A program made the translations under genes and the position numbers. A DNA stretch of 64,000 nt from Macropodus opercularis (lineage: Eukaryota > Chordata > Actinopteri > Anabantiformes > Osphronemidae). The first letter of the stretch is position 1; the number at the start of each line of letters is the position of its first letter. Below are positions 1 through 12,973 of the stretch, piece after piece. The stretch covers positions 8,979,501 through 9,043,500 of the forward strand of contig CM061102.1 in the NCBI GenBank assembly GCA_030770545.1, read 5' to 3'. The notes under the pieces were generated by a model that worked only from the letters and a program-made list of their open reading frames with translations, was not told the origin of the DNA and made no database searches.

Positions 1-3000
1 TTCGCTAAAGTCTGGTTTTAGTTGATGAAAGATACAGCGGACTGTGTTTTCGTTTGATAATGTATCATCAGTTATTTCTTAGACTGGTGCTGTATCTCCC
101 ACAAGCAGGGGGTCTCATAACAGAAACTGCAGCATTTAGTCAGCTCCGAGCGGCTACGACACACTAATCCCTCCAGATCTGCAACATCTGCTCAATACTG
201 ACCCATGTCCTCGTACACTGGCGGCAACCTGTGCCATAACATCTGTTTAAAGGTGACCCTGACCCCCGTGTAGCACCTTGGTGTAAAGTCGTACCTTTCT
301 CTCAACATAGATCATTACCTCTGGCCAACCCAGAAGGATCCGTGTGCGAACTGAGGAGCATGTGGAGTCGGAGCTCAGTGAAAAACATCTGGTTCACTGT
401 GACCCTTTCGCCCTGACCGCGGATGGACTTTCTCAACTTTTCCATTCATACAGCGGATGAATGGTGGTGTGTGCCCATTAGGCGCTAATAGAAGGTGACA
501 TTATATTTTAGTACTGCAAAATTCAGAAAGTGCAGTGACTTTACCATGATCTGCTGCTGTCATAACTTCATAGTTCTGTGGGCTTGTTGAAGTAGGTTAG
601 AATTAAAAACCATGTTATGAAGTCACGTCTTTATTCCCATGACACCAAAATGAGGTCTTAATACTTCCCATTTTATAATTCAGGCCTGCTGTGAGTTCGC
701 TCAGTTTTCCTCTCTCTCAAGTCCTTGTGTGAGAAAGTAATTCAGGAAACCAATACAAGGCCAACTCAGAATATAGAACAGTAAAAATATAGAAAGAATA
801 AAATGGGCATAAAGTCTGTGCGTTACTGACAGAAATATCAAGTGTTTTATTAATAACATTAAGGAGCTGATGCACCAGATTTTAACATCACGAACCACAT
901 AATGTAGACGCTGTGCGCAGCACATCATGAAAACAACGATGAGAAGATTACTGTAAAGGATATGTCTGTAGCACGACGCCATGTTTTGATCACAACACAG
1001 AGATATGGCCTCTTTGTGACTGAAGCAGAATGTGCTGAAAATGTATTTCAGCACAAAAGGCCACGTTCATCCATTTCAAACACAGGAACAAAGCAAGGAT
1101 GGGACCAGAATGATTACTGCTTGTTTTGTTTTGATTCTGCTTTGTGCTTAAAGCTGCTACGTCACCCAAACTGTTGGATACAGTAGTAAGTGCTGCGTGT
1201 GTGTGTTTATGCATAGTTTATGGGCTGTTCAGGGAATAGACTAAAGTAGGAAGTGTAATCTGATCTACTGTAATAAACGAACTATTTAATGAGCCATCGC
1301 TACTCAGACCACCCCAGCACATGGACACAAAATTCACATTTACCACTGCTTCCTCATCATTTGGAGCTGTGCCTTAAACTGCACCGTCTGCAGTGGACAA
1401 ACCTGAGGCCTTTTACATCCTCCATTAGTTGTGCAGCAGAAATAAATTAGCAGTATCGCTGCAACGCCAGCAGTATCCAGCCAAAGTCCAACTAATAGTT
1501 TGCAATCCTCCATAAAACTCACATTCTGCCATGATATACTCCTACTACACTGGTGTCTCACATAAAATGAGCTTCATAGGCATTTGGACAGACATACAGT
1601 GATGTTTGGCTCTGTGCCGTTATTACTTTAGATGTGAAACAGCACAGCTGCTATTACTTTCATACCCTGGCTGTCACCTTTAATGGATATGTTCTTCGAC
1701 ACAAAATGAGAAGCCGGAGAACTTCTGACACATTTTGTCCGTATTACACTGCAGTGCACCAAGGCTGTGCAGAGAACAAATCATAAAATAAAGTCACTGA
1801 TGTGCTTGTTTTAAATGAGCAAAATTAATTTCTGCGCTTTAAACATAGATTAAATGTAATTAAACGTACTTTTAGCTGTATTTTAACATATGGAGGAAAA
1901 CAAAGTAGGCTAAAAAAAGCGATAAATAAAAACATCTAACCACGGGAAACTGCTTAGATTGGTGTGAAACACAAACTAAACTGATGCTGCTCGTTGATGT
2001 TCATTGGCCTTTGGATGACAGGTTTCAGAACACAGTGATGTCATGGTCAGTGTTCAGTTCACCCAACATAAACATGAAAAGGTTTTCAGGTTTACCAGAC
2101 GTTTCAACACAGATGCCATTTCTGCATTTACTTAAAAGGTGAGACTTGTCTGTAGGGACGTGGTGGCGAACAATGAAGCCACGTATCAATCGCAATTGTC
2201 ATTCATCGTTTGAAGTACAAATCACACTGGTGAAACTCCAGACATGTTGACAGCACATTGTTCCTTGACTCTTGAGACACGAATCACATTCTTGGTGTGA
2301 GTGTTAAAGGATGACTGATATGCTGGATTACCTCTGGAAGCGGAGGAGCAACAGGAGTGAGGGTGATTTCCTTGCTCGTAGTGCTGCCCTCATAGTTTCT
2401 CCTCAATAACCACTTTAAGATAGAAAAGAACATTGAGAGTCAAAACTGAGACATGCGTTAGATGGACTTTACTTGTCTGTCCAGTGCGAGAGAACAGGGT
2501 GTGTTTGCCAAAGGACACTTGAACATATGGATAGTAGGAAATAGCCACCGGGCGCTTAGTGGACAGCCTGCGTTGGATCCCTGAAGAAATAGACATTTGA
2601 TATATTGTGTAGAGAAATGTCATTTCTTTCTTTATATTGTCTGTCAGACATCCTGTTATATTGTTTATTACATTTGCTTGAAGCTATTAGTGCAGTGTGT
2701 AAGTGAAGTGTGTGAATGTGTAATATGCCGTAAACCAGTACTCCACAGAATACAACGTGAATCAGTGTAATAAAACTAAACTTTAACTTTCATAAGAAAA
2801 CTGAAAGGCTGTGCTATGGATGGGCGTTAAGATTTTAACACGCTCTTTACATCCCAGTGCTTTTGAAGCTGGGTTTCTGACCCGTCCTCACTGTTGTGTT
2901 CAGGGTTAAAGCTTTTCTACTGTCCAGATGTGCTTGTGTTCAGGCTTTTGGACGAGCATAATAAACGCTACAAAGTGGTGCGTTTTCCTGTAAGTCCGGC

Positions 3001-6000
3001 GATTTGAGGTGGCAGACCTCGCAGAAATCACACGCTGTATACCTGGCTCCATTTTGTTTTCACGCCGTGTGAAAGAGGTCTGTATTCGCTCCATGTCTCA
3101 GTGACATGTTCCTGTAAAACATCTTAACTGGAGGTCACCTGCATGATCACCTCTGGTCTTTGGCTGAACTTCAAAGAAAAAAAGAAAAAGCCACACAGCT
3201 CCAGCTTGAGCATCTCAACATGTCTGGGCTCATGTGGGGAAAATTCCCTCAAAGTAAAGCTTGTAGACATCAAAGCCTTTTTCCGACACAAATTCCCTGT
3301 GATGGCATCTTGAAGCACAGCAAACGGGTCATAGTGTGTGCGTGAGTGTTTGTGGCTACACATGGTCAGCACAATTACTGGACATCAAAGGCTACTAACA
3401 TCTCTGCTGTCATCCCCGGTCGATTCTTCCAAAGTGAATCATCCTGCAAGGTAAACACAGACCTGGCTGCACGGACACTGCAGAGGAGAAAGACGAGAGG
3501 GGGGAGAGGAAGAGGGGCATGAAGATGAGTTAAGAGGCCTTTTTGAAAGCAGGCAATATAATGGCGAAAAGTGGCTGAGGAGAAGATTAGGGTTGATGGA
3601 GGGATGCAGCAAAGTGGCTGTGACTGAAGGACTGAGAAAAGAGGTGACCAGAGATGTGGGCAGGTGACTCCACATCATGAAGAAGAGGAGGCGATTTGCA
3701 TATGGAGCAGCTCAGGCCTTGGAGACGGCTCTAGCTCCTGCAGCTGGCAGACTGACAGCGCCAGGCAGCTGTGCGGCTCGGCACCGCGGCTCATTCAGGA
3801 AGTGACACTTAACGAGAGGTGTGTGTGCTCACGTGCACACCAGGAACCATTCATCTTAAACAGCCCTTTGTGCAGCAGCCTTCAAAAATAGAGATACAGT
3901 CATCAGTTCTCTCTGGTTTTCCTCAGCGTATCCGTCTGCGTCCTCTTTTGTAATCGCCATTTCTTCCACTACAAATTTTTCGAGGAGCGGAAAAGTGCTT
4001 CATCGACTGAACATTGAATATTCACGCTCTTACATTAGATGAAATCTTGAAGTGATTTGTGTCTGTAGTCAAACTGATTTTAGAGCCAATTTCATTATCT
4101 TCGGATCTCAACATTGCATCAATATGTCCTTCATGAGCTTGTTTAACTTGTCACTTTGCTGCTTCCTTTATATGTGAGCTACTCGTCATTCTGAAACAGT
4201 CCTGCGCAGACGAACCTAAATGAATTGCATCCATCAATATTCCCCGTGGCCTCCAGTCCAGCTTTGTGTGGCGTGTCATTTCAGTGATTGCAAGAAAGCA
4301 GCAAAGTCTAAACAGGCAGCACAGATTGGAGAGAAATTGCTAAATATATTGGCCCTAAATTTACCAATTTATTCTAATGTTCTGTGAGGTTACTGGAAAT
4401 TGTCACATTTGACCATATTAGCAAATAGCTTTGTGACAAAACAAAATTTAGGGTCAACATGTTGGAATGTTGACCCTAGAAAAACAGACGCTTAGAAATG
4501 GTCGCTATTTCCTGCTGGTCCAATGATGCTGCTGGTAAAATGATTAAGAGCAAGACGGGATAAGACGATGTTTGGATAATACAGCCAATGGGCGTCACTA
4601 TTCATATATGATTTTCTGTTAAATTTAGGGCGTGATCGCCCATGAAACGCCATGTTGACAAGGTGTTGAATATAACTGCAACAACCCAGTGACTGGATTG
4701 GATTTTGTGACAGATCAGTGGACAGTGACGCGTGTTTTGTCATTGCAAGGCTTCAAGTCCATCGTTGCCTGTCCTCCCACCTGTCTCTCCCACCTGCTCT
4801 GGTACAGTAATCTTCTACATCATCTAACAAAGTTGGAAAGATATGAAGGGAATGTTTCTTGGAAAATGGGGAATGCAAACACTGGAAATTCTTGAATTTA
4901 AAATTAAAATGGTGACAATTTCCAGTGAAAATGACACAAACATTCATGCTAAACAGCATTTTGCAAAAAAAAAGCAATTTCTGCTTGGTCTTCCTTGACC
5001 TTCCTGTCCCAGCTCACGAATCGGCTCCTGATGGATTGAGAGGTAATTGAGTTTTTCACTGACCCCTCACTTTTCATCAGGAGAAGAATCGCTTGGCTCT
5101 AGGAAAGCAAACCTCTCTGGGCTGTATTTATTCCAGACAGGTGCACTGATTGCGGCTGCTTTCTTCAGTCTAACATGACGTCTTATCTCTGTTACTTAAT
5201 TGCCCCTCAGTCATCAAGTTCTGACTATCTAAAAAGGGTGGATGCTTCTCCCTCCTCTGCTGCATCCACACCACCCTGTGTTATTTTTAAAAAATATATT
5301 TTGTATTATACATAACTAAATGTTCATCTTGTCCAGCATTTATGCACAGGTTCACGTTTTTGCTGTTTTAGATTTAAACAGGATCCATTTCACCCTGGTG
5401 TACTAAGCTACAGTAATGCCCTAAATCTGAAGAACAAAGGAGCTTTGCGAGTTGTTATTGCACTTGATAGTTTTGAATTATGGACAGATCATAATACATT
5501 TGCAAAAGCTGAACTTATTTTCTCATTGTGCTGTGGATCACATTCTTACACATTATCTTTGGAAAAGGTTTGAGTGGTTGATCAAAACCTTTAAATGTTT
5601 CCATCTCTGTGTTTTTAAGCTCTACAGTCTGACTGTATTCTCAGCACCATGTACTTTCTTTGTTTTCCTCTTTCTTTTTAATAACTTTACAGGCCGCTGA
5701 AAGACTCCGCATGGCAAATTGAATGGCATCATAACACAGAGCGTAGAGAGGAGCTAAACAAATGAATTATTCTTGTTAATGAAATCTCACAAGCACGTGT
5801 TTTTGGCAGTGTGCGCACGGATCCTTGTGATGTTTTCAAAACTGCAGTGTGTTTATTATTTCGTGTCGTCAGTGTTTATCTGTCAGTTCAGAAAAGCTGA
5901 GGCAAGAAAAATTACGAATAAGAAATAGAATCAGGCTTATACACATGTTTTGGCAACTATTTATTCAACAATTTTCATTTCATACATGGGAACGAACTAA

Positions 6001-9000
6001 ATTAAATAGAATAAATCCCACAGACAATGGGAGAAAAACACCTTCATTATGGTGCTAGGTATTGAATCAAGCTCCGCCAGTGCAGCTTGATATGAAACCC
6101 CTTATTTCACCGTTGTACACCAGACTCCGAACTAACACCGCTAGCTCTAATCCTGATCTTTAATGTGAATAAGTATGTTTTAGTGATGCCGCATCACAGC
6201 CCCGTCCATCTAAAGACTGATATACATAAAGATGTGTGTTGCTACAAGAAAACAAGAAGCATCGAAGTGTTTACATACATAAGCTAAAATTAGATGACAT
6301 TGTGTATAAACACAGCTTCTATCATCGTTGAAACCATGATTATTTGCAGCATTTTTTCTAAATTCAGTAATTCAAGTCAGTGATCATATAAAAAAAAAAC
6401 ACCTTAACACAGCAAGATGACAGAATTACTGAAAAATCACTGAATAAGTTTTATTAACATCGTGATAGTCTTAAACTCATCAAATACATGGTGTCAGCAC
6501 ACGGGGACAGAGTGCAAAGTGCTCGCAGGTCCCCGTTTTAAGACGGAAAACAACTAAATGAAAAATATACCTGAGATGCAAAAGAAAAGAGACGCATATA
6601 ATCAAATGAAAAACAAAGCATCACTGCATGTGACTGCATCACATGCCATCGTTGTGACTATGCAAACTGGGCTGATTGGTTTGAGTGTCAGTATTGCAGA
6701 GAAACAAAGAAGTGCACTGAATCCAAACTGTACAGCACTGATGTATGTAAGCAAGCCAGAGGAGGAGCAGAGCAGCTGGACTGGATCAACAAAATCTTCA
6801 AAAGCATCATGTGAAACGTAAACCCTTCAAAAATGTGGCCATTATTTAATTTCAGTCTCTCTCTAATCAGGGATTCAGGGCTGATTATTTTCTTTGAGGG
6901 CCTCTAATTTCTCCACAGTGGGGACAAGTGCAAAGATGGGGCTGAAGATGACGATGAAGTGTGGCCAAAAGGTTCGTAGCAGGACGAATACACAGCTTAC
7001 ATCATTGCTTTCAAACACGAGACTGGGCCGTAAGGGAGCAACCGACAGCTGCAGAGTTGCAAGGCACAAAAAATGGCTCTAAACACTGGATGCAGTCAGC
7101 GATGCCTCCTGTCGCTTAGTTACGTTGACGGTGCAGTTCAGCATTGAGCATGTCTTGATATCTTGGCTTACTTTGCTAGATGCACTTAGTCAAAGCTCAC
7201 AGCAGCTTCAACGATAATACAATTTGCTTTTAATTACGGTCTTTAGCCTGAAGCGTACGCGCATACTTCCACTGCATGGTGCCTTCAGGTTCGGGTGTTA
7301 GAGAGCCTGTTAATTGGACCCTTTATAAACCACTTCAACTACATTTAAAGATTTGCATTTACACAAAAGAGGTAAAACTCATGATGTAATTTTGTAACTT
7401 CGTACAGTACGTTTGTCTTTGCCAACATTAGTTAGTTCACTTTTCTGCATAAATGCATAACCTCAGCTGCTCAGATGAAGAAGGTGAGTTTATCTGGACT
7501 CAAGAAGTTAAACCCAGAGATGGATAAATAAATTCACTCGTGCCCAGTAAAAGCACTGGCTGCAGTAGGAGGTTGATTTGTCACTGGGATGAAATTAGAG
7601 GCCTGTGATGCTGTAGATATTAACTGTGGTTAATATGTTGGAAAGCAAAGAGGCAACAAGTTTAAAGCTTTGTATCAACCAACAACAACAACAAGAATGA
7701 CGAATAAAAACTGAACCCGAGGTGTAACAGAGCTAACGTTGATTAATAAAACAGAGCATGATGGTGCCAGGCTGTTAAAAAACAAATTAAAAAAGATTTG
7801 TGTTTGGTCTAACTGTTATAAAAAGCCATTTGCAACAAATTAGCTTATTACTATCATGTCAAAACAAATATTTACATGGGATTTTAAAAAAGGAGAAAAA
7901 AAACATTTCATTACTTGCTAAGAAAAATCAATGAAATTAGTCAGAGTGCATAATTCTCTAAATGGCACCTGTTTCATTTGTAATGCAAACGATAATTCAT
8001 CACTGCAGACCTGGTTATTTATGAGTGCTCATTTAATTTAAATCAGCCTTTCTCTGACTTCAGAATCAACAGATGCAGTTGATCGCTCCCTCATTTCGAA
8101 TGTGGACACACAGGCATGAGGCGACAACCGTGTGATTGACGCCATCAGATTTAAGACCTAAACTAACTGCATCACATCAATGTGATTAATGTCTCGCCAC
8201 ACACCAGAACTATGAGGTTTGTAAAACCCAGAGCCCGTCCAGAACTTGCTGAAGTTTTGTGGTGAGGCTGTAGTTAAAATCTGTAAATTGTGTATTGATT
8301 GAAGAGAAACGGTGAAATATGGAAACTGTGGCTTCTCCATTAAAAAAGACATTTAAAATGTAATGTACAACCTAAATCCTACAAAAGAAAAAACCAAGGT
8401 GATCGATCGTATGATGCCGACCTAAGTGAAAAGACTTTACCGTGTGACCTTATTTGCATAACGTTGTAAATTGGCCACTGAACTGAAGGCAGCTGGGCCC
8501 AATGTTTTATTGCCCTTGGTAATAATTTTCTTGCTATTAGCAGATTAGTTGCCTTTAGGTCGTTCATGCCAGAAGCCAAGATGTTCACTATTCTGTTACG
8601 GGAGAGTAAATCAGCCAAATTCTTGCAAACTGAAGAGAGTTGAGTATTGGGGACGTATGACAAGAAGCAGACGTTTTGTAAAGTAGTGTGATGTGTCACG
8701 TTTGTCTCAGTGGGTAAACGTTCTTTGCCTCCAGCATAAAGGTAATGTTTTCATTTCCAACTCGCATTTTAAGGATTTAGTGAAGACATATGCACGTTTT
8801 CATGTATTTCTAAGGACAGTAAGACACTTTACAGCACGTCATCATTCATTTAACTGCATTTTTGTTTTTCTTCCTGTTCAGTAGGTTTATACCAAATCCT
8901 TCAGATGTGTAGCATTTAAAAGCACGCCACAAATACAGGGAGGACACTATTCTCTAAAATTACGCTACAAACATACTTTCATCTCTGTTCCCTCCAGAAT

Positions 9001-9275
9001 CAGTTCAAATTAATTCAACATGAAAATGAATGAGTGTTTTACCAAAGTTTAGTTCTTGTACATTATATACATGCCTTGTGCCAAAAGAAAGATTTCCAAT
9101 AAGTACTATGTAATGAAAAACGATAACAAGTAAATGGATAAAGTGGCTAATATACAAATTTGAAGGAATACGGGAATCCAGAATTTAACAGCAATTTTCA
9201 CAATCAACCACATTTTAGCAGACACGATATACAGCAGGGAGCTTAGAACCGTTGAAACCAAAAATATTAGAAACA
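1..9275. other. Downstream or distal 3' UTR sequence, no gene recognised
   Basis: No open frame here resembles a known protein, and none shows paired splice sites with similarity. Part of the region may be distal cadm2 3' UTR. Visible structure includes a hairpin at 4449-4478 inside a 280-bp inverted-repeat-flanked block (4352-4631), a purine-rich strip around 3480-3530, a short (CAA)n near 7679-7695, and otherwise unremarkable AT-rich single-copy sequence. Confidence 0.6.
4449..4478. repeat. Perfect hairpin, 12-bp arms
   Basis: TAGGGTCAACAT, six-base loop GTTGGA, then the exact reverse complement ATGTTGACCCTA. It lies between further inverted copies of the same A/T-rich edge (GCCCTAAATTTA at 4352-4363 and TAAATTTAGGGC at 4620-4631). 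Confidence 0.9.
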
Positions 9276-9509
9276 TTTATTATTTGTATATAAAAAGATG
9301 ATTCAGCTTACATTTTCAAAAAGACGCACTGTGTTTTCTCCAGAATTGAATCGACAGCCTCGTCATCTGTCCCTTGTTTGAATAGAACAACTATTCCCAA
9401 GGCGATCTAGTTGTTGGCAAAGGAACACACTTAGTCATTCAGAAATGTTTGTGCTTCTCTGTTTGTCTTCAGTTTTTAGTTTTGGAAAGGAGGCCCCTGC
9501 AGATTTATG

Positions 9510-9558
<49 letters not shown>

Positions 9559-11104
9559 GACACACTATTTCCTTTTTCTTTTCTTTTTTTCCCTTTTTGC
9601 TTGAAGACCCCATGAAATGGAAATCAAAGTGCTGCTCATGGAGAGCGACTCTGAAATAAGACGAGCAGTCTTGCAGCTGTAGTAGTTGGGGGATTGCTGC
9701 TGTTATCTCCTTCTGTGTCATAGGTAAATTGTTACTATCACTATCACAACGTAAGAACGTGATTGATTGCTCATCTGCGAGCCAGTAAATGAACAGAAAT
9801 TTGTATAGAAAGCACTGTGGAAAGCTGCCTGCACCTCAAGCTCACAAGAGGCATCAACAAAATGACTTACTGACATTCCTGTACATACTACTGTAGAACT
9901 GTGCACTCGTTTTGTCCATATTAACTCTTAATGGTTTGTTTTGCATTTCACAGGGTCGTTAAAACCTTAAAATTAGTTCAATGTGACATAAATACAAAGA
10001 AAAAAATCTTCAAAGTTAAAAGCTAAACTCACTTAATCAATACAATTTATACAGCTTTTAGAGAGAGGAGCTCTTTCTGTACACCTGAACCCTTGACGTG
10101 AGACTGAATCTACGGTAGCCTGTCAGGAGGACGCTGAAGGCGTTGCTGTTTTGCTAAACTGCAGCCAGATAGTGCAGGAATATACAGACAAAGGTGACGG
10201 CAGGTTTAGCAAATGGTTTTATCGCGTGTTTGATTGGATTTGTCTGATGGAATGCTTCATCTAGCGTCTTTCCTATATTTTTGGTGTCTATTCTCTGCTC
10301 TAAACAACACCACACTACCCTTCATTACCCCTACCCTAATAATGGAAACCATACACTTATCTGACAAGTCTTGTTACAGTGTCACACAAAACCTTCTTCT
10401 TATCTTACACAGGTCAACTGTTTAATTACAAGTCTATTTAGAGGGGATGGGGAGGTGGCGCTAAACGTACCATAGTCAGTGTGATAGGCATGTATAAGGC
10501 GTAAACAGCACAGATCTTCATTCAAATAAAAGTATGCAATGCATAATCAGAAGCTGTGAACTAAGCAACGGAATAATGGTCCTTTAACCATCTACAAAGC
10601 ATTTACATTGCTACAGACAGACGATACATGAAGGCATTGACAGGAGTTCAATGGCGTCTGTATTTTTAGGCACCGTGTTGATGTGAGTTATGATATGTGG
10701 TAGTGGACGTGCGTGAACAAAGGGACATAGAATGTGTTCGGATGTCTGCTCGAAGGGAAACCGCGGAGAACACGAACGTGGGGTCATGTACTGTACGAAG
10801 CAGTCATGGCAGATACACAGATTTCCAAGATATCAAAGAAGAGGAAAACGTTTGGCAGCGACAGTGAGCTGCCTGTGAAAACCGGCTGCCAAGAAAGAAA
10901 CAAAAAAGCAAACCAAAAGGACAAGATGTGAATGACAGAAATAGGCAGAAATCGGAAAACTCTTGGGGAACTTCTTTGTCTGTGGACAGCCTGTGGGTTC
11001 CTCATTGTCATGACGTTGGCAGGGTTCCTAGGGGGACAAGAAAAAGGGGGAAACGGAAAAAGAGCCGTAACGATGGGAAGGAGCGGCACAGCTCCCTCTG
11101 CAGT
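9276..11104 (-). other. cadm2: Probable cadm2 3' UTR (proximal part)
   Basis: Sequence directly after the stop codon, without splice signals or open frames that I recognise. CADM2 mRNAs in mammals have 3' UTRs of several kilobases, so a long UTR is expected. On the transcript strand the first AATAAA I found is at 9276-9281 (tttatt on +), followed about 20-60 nt later by U/GU-rich sequence; another AATAAA is at 8506-8511. The end is therefore unknown. The UTR would contain a (UG)21 tract at 9513-9555. If it extends further, Pumilio-type UGUAnAUA elements lie at 9064-9071 and 7869-7876. Confidence 0.45.
9513..9555. repeat. (CA)21 microsatellite
   Basis: An uninterrupted CA run on the plus strand, followed by imperfect CA-rich sequence. 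In the cadm2 transcript it reads (UG)21 and would lie about 1.55 kb after the stop codon. Confidence 0.98.
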
Positions 11105-11223
11105 CTAAATGAAGTATTCTTTCTTCTCTTCCGCGTGCGCATGGTTGCCCTCGGCGTTGATGATGGCCGTGTCAGCGTCGGGCGCATCGTCCGCTCCTTT
11201 GGCCTCGTTTGTCAAGTATGTTC
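11105..11223 (-). CDS. cadm2: cadm2 last coding exon: cytoplasmic tail and stop
   Basis: This exon encodes (G)TYLTNEAKGADDAPDADT, then AIINAEGNHAHAEEKKEYFI and a TAG stop at 11105-11107. TYLTNEAKG next to the membrane is the band-4.1 (FERM-protein) binding segment of CADM proteins, and the terminal EYFI is the class II PDZ ligand known in the family to recruit scaffolds such as CASK and syntenin. Only the NHAHAEE stretch differs noticeably from the mammalian tail. The acceptor is ...gtatcctcag, phase 1. Codons are GC-richer than the surrounding introns. The exon continues into 3' UTR below 11105. Confidence 0.97.
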
Positions 11224-11724
11224 CTGAGGATACGAACAAAACAAAAAGCAAACCTATATCACGGAAAACAAATACAGAGCAGCCCCGCATGCTGTTTGGG
11301 GCCTGTGGCACAAAACATCTGCAGCCAACAGCGGTTAGCTGCATTATTCATCTATGCGGTGATGAAACGCTAGGATCGTGCAGCATATGGAGTCAGCCAG
11401 CGTCTGCACCAACACCCATGCTGGTCTCAGCGGGGACAGCGGAGGCTTTAAAGGGCTGATACGGTTTTTGCTGCTCATGGCATCGATCATGTCTTGATTA
11501 GGTTGAGACCTCTTTCAACTATAATCGTCCATAAGACAAAACCATGAAAACTAGCAAAGCAATGGAAACAATCACAAGCCAACAGCCGAGCAATGTTTTT
11601 GTTAGTCAATGGCACTTTGTGGACTTGCAGTAGAAACTTGGGACTTGGGCAATTGTGCAATGGGACGCGCTTCACTAGCTTCATGAGTCCTGAGAGACAC
11701 AGGTCTGGTCCGCTGTGGTCTTAC
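11224..11724 (-). other. cadm2: cadm2 intron between TM and tail exons (501 bp)
   Basis: A phase-1 intron starting gtaagacc and ending gtatcctcag on the minus strand. Nothing else is recognised in it. Confidence 0.93.
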
Positions 11725-11847
11725 CTTTATGCGTGGCCAGGTATCTTCCCAGAACAATGATTAAACACAAGGTGACGAAGACCACCACAGCCACCACTCC
11801 TCCGATCAAGGCGTGGTCGGTGCTGTGCTGCCCCAAAGCATTTGGAT
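11725..11847 (-). CDS. cadm2: cadm2 exon: juxtamembrane and transmembrane segment
   Basis: The 123-bp exon encodes (D)PNALGQHSTDHALIGG, then VVAVVVFVTLCLIIVLG, then RYLATHK(G). The roughly 20-residue hydrophobic run between IGG and RYL is the single membrane helix; the R and K that follow act as the stop-transfer signal, giving a type I protein with its tail in the cytosol. DHALIGG with AVVVFVTL, and RYLA-HKG, match CADM2 nearly residue for residue; ATHK replaces ARHK. The acceptor is ...tctcctcag and the donor gtaagacc, phase 1 at both ends. Confidence 0.97.
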
Positions 11848-12564
11848 CTGAGGAGAGACAGAGAGACGCGCAGAAATCAGATGAAGGTAGAGCAGCGGGC
11901 GGTGAAGTGAGGGCAGAGGAGCAGCTAAAGGCAAAGAAAAGATTATTTCTGTTTATTATTTCTGGTCTGCTGATTGTTCTAAGCTGATGTCATTCATCTC
12001 TCAGAGCAGAGCTTCCTGGCTGTCTGAGCGAGGGAGGGAAAGAGACGGACACCAGACTGACACAAAGCGCAGCTACAGGCAGACACATTCACCCTGCAAA
12101 GTGAAGGAAAAAGAGGATGAAAGAGGGACTGGGGGGGAAAAAAGACGTGAATAATTCAGGACCACCCCTGCGGTGCTGCAGGAGTCCCCAACATGCAAAC
12201 CAGGGCAGCAGTGGAAGAGTAGCACGCAGTAAATAAATCATCAGACAGAAACTGAAAAGGAAAGATTAATCTTTTTCTGTTTCTCAGCGAGGAAGGATTG
12301 TTGTTAGGAGAATGAATTAGGTGTTACAGACTGGCTACAGGTTCCCAGCTGCTGGAAAAGCTGCAGATATGATGATCGCGCCATGAAAGAGTGAAGAATT
12401 TGTATGATGAGCCCGTAAAAACCCAAAAACCCATTAAAGGTTTCGCTTTCCTTTAACAATAGCTGATTTTTATCAAATTATTGCATTTGTACCAAAACAT
12501 TACTGGCAGCCAGTCAATTCAAGAAGAAATAACGTGACTCAGGGCAAACTATAGGTGCATGTTT

Positions 12565-12579
12565 AAAAAAAAAAAAAAA
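12565..12579. repeat. A15 homopolymer
   Basis: Fifteen consecutive A on the plus strand. No retrocopy sequence is recognised next to it. Confidence 0.97.
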
Positions 12580-12942
12580 GTGACAGCAGTGGGGTGATGG
12601 GTAACAGAACAGCCTATATTATTCATATCGTGACACCTGAGGAATTAGCACTCATCTCATTATGCTCCTGTGACTGTCATGGCACGTCATACACAACCCT
12701 GACACTTTGTGCGTCTCTCTGGGTGCATGTGGGCTCGTAGTAACTCAAACATGGCAACGTCGGGGCGGCTGTGCGGCTTCAACATACAGCGCACGTCGCA
12801 CGCTGACGTTGTTTCTCCTCAGTATTCTCCTTTTCTTCCCGCATCCACCCATGTGGCCAAATTGAACAGCTGGCTCGCTCTTGGTCCATAACTCTCCACG
12901 GTCTGAGTGACCAGGCCGCCACACTCCACTGCCTCCCAGCGG

Positions 12943-12973
12943 ACGCACACACACGCACACACACGCACACACA
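12943..12973. repeat. Imperfect CA repeat
   Basis: An AC-rich tract interrupted by G at regular intervals (units ending in CG), so it is a decayed dinucleotide repeat. Confidence 0.9.

Noticed and set aside
1..9275. Search for a neighbouring gene downstream of cadm2
   Set aside because: No frame in this stretch shows recognisable protein similarity or paired splice sites; the frames present are short and mostly begin with non-ATG codons.
11109..11459. Plus-strand open frame over the last exon
   Set aside because: It is the antisense shadow of the cadm2 tail exon, whose minus-strand reading matches CADM2 exactly.
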